NCBI GenBank assembly: GCA_013399695.1
Contig: VXAU01004729.1
Location: 44,172-108,171, forward strand
Direction: 5' to 3'
Source of the DNA: Formicarius rufipectus
Lineage: Eukaryota; Chordata; Aves; Passeriformes; Formicariidae
DNA length: 64,000 bases
Of this stretch, positions 14,556-25,758 are shown in pieces. The number at the start of each line of letters is the position of its first letter. The first letter of the stretch is position 1. The translations under genes were made by a program, and so were the position numbers. The notes below the pieces were generated by a model. It saw only the letters and a list, made by a program, of their open reading frames with translations. It did no database searches and had not been told where the DNA came from.

Positions 14556-17040
14556 GTCAGATCCTTTTGAGATTTTCGTTACATTTCTAAAATGTCAATT
14601 TTTCTTGTTACAAAATACTAATATTTTGTAATGGTCTTTCCTACCTACTTGTTTCTCAGCAGCATCTAGTAATATAAACTGGACTGTGCTGCAAGGTTTG
14701 TTCCCTGTCAAATGAACACTTGACAGTTCTGAATTCTTACCAGTATTAAATTCTGCTGCTTTTATTCATTTTAATTCTTCTTCAGGTACACTAGTTTATT
14801 ACTATACTTGCACATTCATTCAGAGGTGCAGTAATAAGTAGACCTTGAACTGAGATTAGTTCTGTATTGTCTGTAGTATCATCCTGTAGCGTAGTCATAT
14901 GCAATTACTTTGTGGGTCCTGTGCTGCAACATGTGTCATAACTTATTCATATAGCAAATATGTGACTCCATGGTGTCTAAGGATTTGTTGCTCCAGGCAC
15001 ACTGTTGCAGGGCATGGTTGCAGTGACACTGACCTTTCCCCCCCATATTATTTGTTTCCTTGTTACAAGTTAATCTGTGTTTTAAGGCTAAGACCTGCAT
15101 CTAACAGGGATACATTGTCATAAAGTTTGAATTATGAGGATGGAACTGAGGAGAAAGAAAACATTTGCTTTTCCACTTTCTGCGTGGAAGGAAGGCACTC
15201 ACTCCTTTGGTGTCATGTTAAATGTCAGAGAATGTCTTTCATGGGCCAGAGCCATATCTCTGAAGTAGCTGCAAGAATTCTTCACAGATGGAAGAAGCAC
15301 ATAGGTCCTGGATAAAAACTCTCCTTGGCTTTTTCACTACCGCATGCTAGCCTTATGCACAATTGAACTTGTTTTGTGGAGGATTTGGAGATACTTATTC
15401 TTAACTTTCTTTGCAAAAAGTAATTAGACTTGTTATTTTTATTGTTACCTTCTGTCTTGATGGGTTTTCCTGGAAATAGTCTAAGACAGAATTTAGTAAA
15501 TATGGACCTCAAATAATCATAACTTTTGCTCAGTACTGTTAATTACCAGTGTGTGGTTTAATTGCTGTGAAACACATGAATGTTCCCAAAGTGATGGTAA
15601 GTAAAGAAAAATCTGAAAGACCCATATTGAAAATTTCACAAGTATTGAGATAGTCACAGACATGAAAGTGTGGAGATATCAAATGGGCAAAAATTGAAAA
15701 CTCTATTAATAAAAATTAATGAACTTGAAGTCTCTATAAGATTGAATCCATCAAGCAGTAATATCTCCCAGAAACTATGTTTTTACTGAAATATTTGCAT
15801 TTCTTACATGATTTTCAGCAATTGGATGTCACTTGCCAGCCTTACTGCGTAGCCCAGGAGTGCTGAGATCCTATTGCAAATGCTCACCTGGTCATGTGGT
15901 ATTGCTTACACAAGTGATAGTTGTAACTGAACAGTATAAATCTTGTAGTCTAAAATATTATTAATAATAACAACAATGGTAAATGTTAATAATAAATAGA
16001 ATTAACCCCTCAATATTATAAATCGCATTATGTAACTTAGGGCAAGGTGTTCAAAAGCAGTTACAGTAATCCAACAACACATTTGCTATTTTGTAAAGAG
16101 TACTTCCTTCTCTATGCAAAAATTTCTTGATACTCAATATTCTAGGTATGTGAACTTTAAACTTGTCAGAGTGTTGTAATATATTTGAAAATTATAGTAA
16201 TTTGATTAAAATGTTGCCTATAAGGCAAAAGGCTCAGTTAATAGAATCCATATGTAATTAAAGTGCAGAACCAAATGTAATCAGATCCCAGTGACGGGTG
16301 CCTTCATATTGATAGTTTTACAGTGGCCTCCAGGGTTGAAAGTTTATGTTAAAATTACTAATGTAGCTGTGCTCCACAAAAAGAGCAAGACAGTTCAGCG
16401 GTTGAAACAGATAGGACAGTTTCGCAGAGTGATAGTCACACAACAAAAGTAGTTGATAGTCTGAATGTTAAGGGTGTCTTCCACTTGGCAGGTGGAAGAA
16501 GCACAAGACTGCTGAGTGTACTAGTCAGAGAATTGCATTCTGTGGCAACACTGCTTCGTAAACATTCCCAAATGGGGGATCTTGCTGTGAGCAAGTAATG
16601 GTGTATTTTTTTAATAATATTGTTACTTGATTTGTGTGAATTCATGTTTGAATCATCTGAAAGTTATAGACAAAACACTCTGTACCAAGCCACAAAAGAA
16701 GTTTAAAAAAATTTCCTGAACTTAAAAAAAAAATAAAATATTTTCTCTGGACAGTTTTAAGACTCAACATCCTGTGTTAGAGTTCTCTAATCATCACCAG
16801 CAAAATTTACAATCAGAACACACAGAGAGCCAGTTCAGACCAGCTCATCTGTTGACTTTGGCAGAAGCCCTTAATCTCACTGTGTGCAGCTGCCACTTGA
16901 GAGCTGGGGACTGGGCAGAGAGCCGAAGGAGGGTGGGATGCAGGGTTGGTCAAGGCATGAACACATAGGCCTGCTTCATTTCAACAGCCATACACTACTT
17001 TTTTTTATACTCTTTTCATTTTACAGCCTTTCTTTCTTTT
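14556..17040. other. Intronic unique sequence
   Basis: No gene, repeat family or RNA gene recognised. Sequence is AT-rich with scattered short open frames that look like chance. Confidence 0.35.
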
Positions 17041-17049
17041 TTATTTTTT

Positions 17050-17960
17050 TTTTTTTTTAAACCTGAAATTAAATGAGGACCTCTCATGAGCCACTGCACT
17101 CCAGGCATAAGAAATTGTAATGTCTGGCTTCCAGAAACTGTCCCGTCAAAATGTGCTTCTGATTAGGTGGCTTAATTACAGCTGTGAAAACAATGTTGAT
17201 TTAGGCCTCAAGATTCCAGTGCATGTCAGCCGTTATTAGCTGGCCTTGGACTGAAGCCACCATTTTAAAACTGTACCACTAAAGTCACATACTGCCTGAC
17301 AACTTTTTATTTAGGCAGAAATGTTGCCAGAAGCAACACATTTTATGCAAAATATTTTTCACTGCACAAATTTCAAATGTGACACTGTTGATGGACATAA
17401 AATGGATAGTTATGGGCGGACCTCACCACGTGCAAAACCTAACCTTTGCTAAAACCCAACATCCCTCCTCCACCATTTCAAATAGTGTTTTATAAAGTTT
17501 GACTGACATAATGCTCTAATTTTAATTCCTTTAATTCAGTTTTATTTCAAATCCAGCATGTTGGTTTAACCACCCAATTTTATTGCATCTAAATTTTCCT
17601 GACAGTTTCATTTGCTGTTGGGAAATAAAATTGCCATTTTTGCAACATGGGAAATAATGGCTAGTTTCAAAACCAATATGTTTGAAACTTCCTTTGCCTG
17701 AAGCAGGTTAAGGCACACACTCAATTTACTTTAGGGGGGGAAAAAGCTCATTAAATGCTTTTTAATATTTTAATATAATTTAAGTAACTGTTTTCACAGT
17801 GGGAAGGCTTATAAAGCCCATGTATTTACACCTGCAGAGAGGTAAATATTTGGGTAATTAGATGGTTTCCAATAATTCGGTTTTTCAGTTGTAGGGTTAA
17901 TGGTGCAAGCATTGTAGATTGACACAATGAGTTTGCTGCATTTAAACCTCACATTTCCAG
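17050..17960. promoter_or_regulatory. Candidate conserved noncoding / enhancer block
   Basis: A unique, non-repetitive stretch without an open frame of note. It has homeodomain-type TAATTA cores at 17173-17178 and 17855-17860, a CACGTG E-box at 17427-17432 and many T/A-rich motif clusters. The texture resembles vertebrate conserved noncoding elements, but no alignment was possible here, so this is inference only. Confidence 0.3.
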
Positions 17961-18358
17961 TCTTGCTATTTTACTTTTGAGTGCTTAAGAAACAGAGTTA
18001 GGTGGGGTAGATTTGCGTTTTGTTGAATTTTGTTTTGGTTTGCTTTGGTTTTTTTCTTTGGTCTATTCTTAAAGTCTCTTTAATGGCATGAATTGGTTAA
18101 GGAATGAGAGTAAATGTGTGGGTGTTGATTCTCAGCAGAGGTCGGTACTTTGGAAAAGCAAGATCTACATTCTCACTTCACAGTTGCCATGAAATTCCTC
18201 TTGTCCATGATGTGCGGCTTAATGGAAACCATGAAGTTCCTAATCACCGCAGGTTTGTTCCGATGTTAAGCACAAAACAAATCTTTCAAATCATTGGCTG
18301 AGTCCGAAAAGAGAGGCTCATGTTTTCAGGAAGGTAATCGTCTTTCCTTTGTTTTTTT

Positions 18359-18383
18359 GGTGTTTGTTTGTTTGTTTGTTTTT
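18359..18383 (+). repeat. Short (GTTT)n repeat
   Basis: About six tandem gttt units, a minor simple repeat. Confidence 0.85.
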
Positions 18384-19905
18384 CTTCATGGTTTGCATTT
18401 CTATGGCATTAGAAATGTGTTTCTAGTGAGGTACTGGAACTACCAGCTCACAAACAAGGGTCCTCAGTACCCAGGACTGAAAACAAGACACTTGGAACCT
18501 AAAGCTGTATTCATCTCTCATCCCAAACGCAGGCAGTGCAACAATTGTACCTCCAGGAGCAACTAATTGGAAATGGATTTAGAGAAACTAATGATTTGGA
18601 TAAGGAGACAAGCCTAAAGTATAGTTTCAGGTTTGTCGTGTAACAAATCACTATGCATTCATTCTCTGCTTGCAGCAGATTAGCAGAGAGTAAGGCAGTG
18701 AATGCCTACTTTATTTTGTTCAGTTTTTGAAGAAGTACCAGAACAAGCTAGTCTTCTATTTTCTTTGCAAAATGGTATGTGGCGTTTTCAGAAAGTGAAT
18801 TTTTCAGAAAGGCCCCAGTTGCTGTGGGTTGGGAGACAGGCATGTGATGCCATTTTTCTTACTAAGACACCCTTGCAGTGGTCTTTTGAAATGTATTTCA
18901 CTGTTAATATGCAATGAGTTTTTTTCACCCTCTGCATCCATTTGCTTTGTTTGACACACACCCCTGTTTCTTTTGCCTTCTTCCCATACCTGTCAAAGGG
19001 ACATTTCCAGCATATCAAATTAAAAGAAACTTTCATATATTATTACATATATTGTTAATGCTGCAGCAGAAATAAAAGTATTCGGAGTGCTAGACAGGTT
19101 GTTATTTTGAGAACTGGATATTATAGACCAGGACATTTAACCCTGGGAAAAAGTTTTTACAAAAGAACAGAGCCAAGGAACCAATTTTACTGGCTTTATA
19201 GAAGAAAAGGAATATTCTGTACAAAGGCAGACAAATTCACTTCTTTCCAGACTCAAGGACTTTTACTCAGGCCAAGAGGTGCTTCCTCCTCCCTTTTGAA
19301 GAAGTTATTTCAAGAAAGAGAGCCGGGAAGCTTCTATTATTCCCTGCTAAACTGTGGGTTAAACACAAAGGGAATGTCCGTTTGTTCTGAGACTGAATTC
19401 GCTGAAAAATTTTTGGAGGGGATTAAAGCATAGCTGTGCCTGAATGAAACTAGCTCAGATACTTAAATGGCCAATGAATCCATGCAATCCAGCCTGTCAT
19501 CTTCCTGATATTTTCTTGGCATTTTAAATTTGGATCTTACAAGGTATACTGTTGCAAATAATTATATTTTTGTTTTGTCACCTGTTTGGTTTTGTTTTAA
19601 GCTAAGTATGTAAAGCACTTTTTATAAGGAAAAAATTCAGGCATAAACTTTGATAAATAGTGCAAGATGTGTAGGTGTAACTTGTGGATTCAGGGCAATA
19701 GATGGAAGGATTTTTGTTGTCTTTTGTGGAGTTTTTTGTTTACTTTGTATTGCTGCCTAGATCACAGTGGAAATAAAAAAAGGATGAGTTGGACCTAGGG
19801 CAGTGTTGCCAGGAGTCTGACTCTTTCTCACCTAGCGTGCATCTCTGTGCAGTATGCCCACACTTATAAGGTAGCATGCATGATGTTCCATGCACCCCTT
19901 TAAAA

Positions 19906-19945
19906 TAAACAAACAAACAAACAACAACAACAACAACAACAAAAA
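19906..19945 (+). repeat. Compound (AAAC)n(AAC)n repeat
   Basis: Several aaac units switch to aac units (aacaacaacaac) within 40 bases. It could be the tail of an old retroposon, but no body was recognised to its left or right. Confidence 0.85.
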
Positions 19946-21699
19946 CCAAAGTACACACTTTATGTTTTGTGAAGCAAAATCTCATGTTTAAAAGTTTGTT
20001 TCCCTCTGGGTGGCAGAGAGACAATCGTAGCCCCAGCTGTAGCATGGCACCACAGCACCAGCACCTTTGGTGCCAGCGAGCAGACAAACTTCCCTCCACA
20101 GGAGACAACTGTCTCTGATGATCTCTTCTCTTAGTCTTTGCTTCTGGTGCACAGACAGGGGGAAGGTCATGACACCACAAGGCTGGGTATTGTCTCCATC
20201 CTAGGTCCCACAACAGGCTTCTCTACTATCAGAACTAACCTCACTAGTCCATGCAGAGGCCAGAGGGAGACCATGAGAGTGTCAAGGAAGGGTAGCTGCA
20301 GGCCACAGCAGTCTACTTTATTTTGTGCTTTTCTGGAACTTATGAAATCAGATTGTTTTTCTGTTGGTTTGCTCATGCTCTCTTCTCCTACCTTCTTCTA
20401 TAATTGTGCACATTTCCATGCTTTTCAGCGGTGAAAAAACCTTTGCATTCCTTTCTGTGACATTTTTGCAGTAATGTTTTTTTATAGAAATACATGTGTT
20501 TACCTGCTTTCATTTGCTTGCATTTTATATTTTAAATATAAAACTTAATGTGAGAGAAGACGAAAAAACAAGCCTTTAAAATATGTTAGAGGGTATGACT
20601 TGTGGAGATAAAAAGACAGGAAATTCAGAGTTAGTGCATGGAGCATAATATTGTTCTTAACTCATTATATTATTCCTGTAATGTTGACATCATTTAAGGG
20701 CATACAGTCAGCAAGTTGCATTTTACTGTGTCTTTTTGTTGGGTTTTACTTATTTAAGACAGACTGATATTTACCCAGCATCTATTTATTTATTTATTTG
20801 TTGTGTTGAAACTATGTTTAGTGGCATTCTGTGAAACCAGCATTATGTAGTGAAGGCATAGTTTTTGTAGTTGATACTAGTAAGGACCTGTTTTCTGCAG
20901 AGACTGGCCTTGGTGAAGCCTTTCGGCCTGTTGAATAAATTAGTCATTGAACAGATTTTAAAAATGTGAAATGAATACTCAGTAAGGTAAAGAGCTTCAT
21001 TGTCAGTTTTAAAGGATGTTTTTATGTTATTATGATAATAATCTTGATTATCAAATAACACTTGTTTTCTTCAGTTTGTGTAGTAGTTCAGTTAAAGAAA
21101 GATGTTTAGAAAGTGCTTCTTAAACTATAATTTTCCTTCCCCATTTTACAAAAATTTGAGGTATTTGTCGACTTGTTTCAGGAATGCCACCTTTTGTAAA
21201 GGAGGGATCATTTTTCGTCAATTAATCAATTAACCTTTTTTTATTTCTTTAATTTGTAGTGGAAGGGAAGGTACCTTTAAAATGCACAGCAAGTAATAAG
21301 ATTTACTAAAATGGACAAGAATAAGAATATTGTGGTTAAGCACCAGCAGAGTTTTCCTGCTCCATATGAAGATATTAGGAAAATAATGACATGATGAAGC
21401 AGTGATTCATTGTCATCATTTTCATATGCTGTAACTTCTTCAATTCCTAAAGGAATTCCTCTTTTCAGAGAGGCAGTTATAGAGCTTTCAAAGTCACATT
21501 GGTTCAAGACAACACACTTTTGGATCTGGATCTCAACTGAAATTGGCCCATAAACCCATAGTTCTCTCAGTAAATATCGCCATAGAGCTGACATTGCAAG
21601 ACTTGCCTCTCTTAAATTTGCATGTTCACTAGTACTTTGAAAGCCTTTTGTCCTAACTGCAGGTAATTTGACACATGCAGCCCTCTGAAGGCCATAACC

Positions 21700-21990
21700 A
21701 CGGTAATGAAATAATTCACAATTTTTTCAGCTTTTGTTGGGTACCAAGGTCTCCTTTGATCACAGAAGGATCAGCTTGTTTCATGGTTTTACCATTATGA
21801 TCAGGGACCTGCTCGCCTTTCAAAGCTTGTGTGACGTCAAGTTTCTTTTCACAGGGTCTGTTAAATCCATTGCACTGTTTTGGGAGTCTGTCCATATTTT
21901 ATAACTTAACAAGGACTTTGCAAAGCTTCCTGACGCTTGAAGTCCTCCAGTTCAATTTGCGTATGTCAAAATGCCCTTTTGCTTGGTTAT
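21700..21990. promoter_or_regulatory. Candidate regulatory block with CRE site
   Basis: Unique sequence containing a full palindromic cAMP-response element TGACGTCA at 21832-21839. Flanking DNA looks non-repetitive and only moderately AT-rich. Function is not shown; a single CRE occurs by chance at low frequency. Confidence 0.2.
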
Positions 21991-23379
21991 TTCTAGTTTA
22001 ATATAATAAGTTACTGAAGTTTGTTACACTTTAAATATGAGATTTTTTAGAAGAGTGTAATCTAATCAAGAGCTCTGAGTAAAGGAATTGAATTAATAAT
22101 TCTGGAGTGTACAAGGCACACCAAATTACTGAAACATCCCTGGTTGGTTGTTTTAGAAAACTTAATTTTTTAAAGTTGTGTTACATCTTCCTTGTTTTGC
22201 ATACCAAAAAGCTGAAAAAATCTCTCTCCAAGTCTTCCCCTATGTCCTTCGCGACTCTTCTAAAAAAATTTTACAAGCCTGATGAAAGTTTGGAGTGTTA
22301 TATGTGTTGGTGGTATCTAGTTTTTAAGCCATTTTTTTATTTGCTTGTTAATCATGTTATATGTGGTGGTGATGATATCCTTTTTTGTTTAGTTGGGTAT
22401 TTTTGTTGTTTTTAGCTGTGCATTCAGACACATATTTGGCATATATATGAAGGGAAGAAATTCCATTAACATTTTTTTTCTGTTTATTCATATAAAATAT
22501 GGTTGGTATGCAGAAAGTATGAGTTTCATTTCCCTAGTGGACTTATTCACTGCACATTCAGCCTCACAGAAAGTGATGATCTAGATTTGAGCCAAGAGCA
22601 GTTCTTCAAGACTGTGTTCAGAAATCTAGTAAGGATGAAAAGTTCTGTTGAAGTAATTATTTAGTTTTTTAACTTAGTTTTAGTCTGAAGTATAGTTGTG
22701 TACATAAATTCAGCCAAAACCAATAGAGATAGTAAATCTAGCTCACCCACACTCAAGTTGTTTTTAACTGATAAGCTTGATTCCTTGCCCAGTTAGTGTA
22801 ATTTGGATCTTGCATTTATGAAAGACCTACATGTTAGCCATTGATTGAAATTGGGCCTAAAATATTTTTTTCTAGGCTATTCAGATATCAACTAATATTT
22901 TAGAAGCAATACTGCTGGAAAGCCAACTGTTCTTCCTGACCATTACTGTTATAAAACTTCCCTGTAGAACTCTGATGTTGCGTGTAATCTGTGAGAGAAG
23001 GATTAATTCCCTCCTGAAGTTACTTCAACTAAGTTTTACTGGGGATGAATGAACAATAAAGTGCTTGCCTTGGATAATCAAACAAAAATTAGAAAACCAT
23101 CCTAAACTACAGAGAGCCAAATATATATCTTCCTGATTAATTCTCATCTAATGTATGGGCGAGTGGGATAGAGCCATTACCAGGGTTTTGGCTGGGTGGT
23201 AGCAGCCTACACGTCTACACTTCTGGACTATCCAGAAAATGTACATGCATTGGCCAGTGCTAAAAGGATGTGACTATTTGTTCTCCTAATACCTAGATGA
23301 TTTTAATAATAAACCTCCATTTTGGGAAAATTAAATTGACATTAGTAATAATTGACTTCCAAACATATGGAATACATTA

Positions 23380-23760
23380 GTCATTTTTTGCTCTATCAGA
23401 GGATCGTTTTACTTCTGCTACTCGGTTTAATACAGTTAATACACTTAATACAGATTAACTGAGATTTAAATTAGCCTGTAGGCTAATGCAAATCCAAGTG
23501 TTCATACTCAAAATGCAAGTGTTTTTATTCCATTCAGTCTGTTTTTCAAATAGATGCAGCTAGGTAGCATAAACTGTGCCTGTATCTGGTTTATGCTCCT
23601 AATTCCATTGTCTCTGAAGAGCTAATATTAATCTGCTCTTTGTTAGAGCCTGATAAAGGCTGTCAGTTCTTGAAATCAGCATTTCCCTTGACACTTCAAG
23701 ATTACAGGCAGCACCAGATTATATTTTCAAATCCAAGTGAACCGAAATAACTTTTTGTTC
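23380..23760. promoter_or_regulatory. Candidate conserved noncoding block with octamer
   Basis: Non-repetitive intronic sequence with a perfect POU octamer ATGCAAAT at 23486-23493 preceded by repeated taatac-type motifs. No coding frame. The suggestion of an enhancer is inference from motif density. Confidence 0.22.
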
Positions 23761-25552
23761 ACCTACAAGTTTTTTGAGAGTTGTGCAGTAGTATTCTCTG
23801 CTAAGAGGCCATGTGTGTCCCCGTTGTCTCATGTGTGTCTTGCTTCATTTTAATTCTGAGAAATACCATTTTTCTAAGTGGAATCTGAGTTTCCTTATGT
23901 TTTTTTATTTTCTGGAAAACTACCATTTTCGTATCAGCAGCCTCTTCCACGATTGTGCAAGTTCCAATTCCTTATGACTTGCTGCTTTTCACCACCTTTC
24001 ATAAAGATAAGTTGGTTCTATGTCCTTGCCACAAATTCCTGTCTGCTTTACACTGCCATCAGTGTATTTCCTTTTTGTATTCCATCCTTCATGCTTTGGA
24101 CTTCTCTTGAGCTTCCACTTTTTACATCCTGGACATCATCTTTTCTTCACCAAAATCAGATTTCTTGTGTGGGACAAAATTTTCTTTCAAAGACTTTTAA
24201 AGATAACTGCAAGGACTTGTTCTTCTAGATAAATATGCTGGGAAAGCAAATAGTTTGCATAACCTAACTGAACTTGCCTCACCAGAATTTGAAAGAGCTT
24301 AGTGGATAGTCTGTTGTGTCCTGCCTTGTTGGTAGTTGAAACTCATAAGGCCATCAGAAGGCATTTGCTATAGCAGCTCTCCTAACTTCATTGTCCGGAC
24401 ACCAGTGCTCAATCCAGACTGTTCCATTCTCTTCAGAAGAGATTGTTTGAGCTTCATCAGTACTTATTACACACATATTGAACTCCATATATTTAATACA
24501 GATATACTTAAGAGAAGTAGTGAACAAACTGGAGTATTCTCAAGGCATCTGTCTGCATAGTAACAGTGAGTTCCATGTTTGTACTTGTTTTTATATAAGC
24601 TATCAATAGAATCCTAAAATGTTGATTTCCATTTTTAATAGTTAATTTGTTTTGTTAGCTATATAGATTCATATTTCTGAATATTGTTCCTCAAAAATAT
24701 TGCATATTTGGCAGAAATGCATAGCAGAAATTAATCTTCTGAATGCGTAAAGATTTTTTAATATGAGAAAGCTGAATCATAAAGACACTTTTGTTGTTTC
24801 TAGACCTACCTTCTTTATGTTGTTAAGTGTTACTATTGGAAATAATTACTTTTCCCCATCTTTGCTCTTGAATCCAAATTCCTGATACAGTATACTTTTG
24901 TTAATTATACAGTGATTGAAGTATTTTACTGAATCAGTGTAATTTCTTTTTTTTCCAAAATGTTTATTAGCAGTAGGATTCTGCAGTAAAAGTAGTCTTA
25001 GGTAAAAGATACATAAATGTACTGCTTGCAAAGGTCTGCTGTCCTCGTCCCATTTAGCAGCAGAATGCCTAAATTGCTGTTGCGCCTGTTGGTCACAAAC
25101 AGACAAAAAGGAAGATAGCTTAGCATTTTGCTGTGCGTGAGCAGTTAGAGGGCAAGCAGACACTGTGCACCTTGACCACCTATTATGAAGCTTTTTGCTG
25201 CAATGTCAAGTGAAAGCGAGTTAATTGGGTGAAGCTGTAGAGCATGTTAGGGGCATGGTAAAGGGTTGCTGTCTGACAGCTGAATGTCAGCAGAAGCTAG
25301 TGAAGTGTGGCTGAGAGACAGAGACCTGTCACAAAGTTCATGTGGACTGTAGCACAGTTAGGGAGATGAAATGTGGTTCTGTCTCACTTTCTCCCTCATT
25401 GCATTCAAGCACCTTAAGATTTCACACTGTATGTGTCAACCCTTGTTCTTTAAGCTGTTTTCTCCTAACACTTCTGCATTCAAATGATTGGACAGAAGAT
25501 GCTAATGTTTGGCAAAATGAATGTAAATATACCTTTTTCCTTTTTCTGCTAG

Positions 25553-25758
25553 AGTGGCAGTATACTTGCAGCTCAGATGAAACTTTGAAGGCTTACGTCA
25601 GACAGTCACACTGTTTAGGAAGTCGGCTGATAGCTGAATACATTTCTCAAGAGAATATGAAGTTTGACACTTTAACTCATTGGATAGGGACTGTTTTCCC
25701 ACTAGCACTAGCAGAAAAAAGGCAGTGGCGGGGGTTACTTCATGAGCTGGTGCCCTAG
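25553..25758 (+). CDS. Possible alternative terminal exon of the same gene
   Basis: Within the 20-kb last intron, an excellent acceptor (about 23 pyrimidine-rich bases ending tgctag) is followed by an open frame of 67 codons to TAG at 25756-25758. The frame is the one required after the 10728-10878 exon: two leading bases complete its split codon to give Glu. The predicted tail starts EWQYTCSSDETLKAYVRQ and is moderately hydrophobic at its end (THWIGTVFPLALA). Two overlapping AATAAA signals lie downstream at 26067-26080. I see the splice site, phase and signals; use as an exon is inference. It could instead be a chance open frame, since a 115-codon frame also exists on the opposite strand here. 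Confidence 0.25.

Noticed and set aside
19107..19433. 108-codon open frame
   Set aside because: No domain, splice sites or codon pattern suggesting a protein; probably chance.
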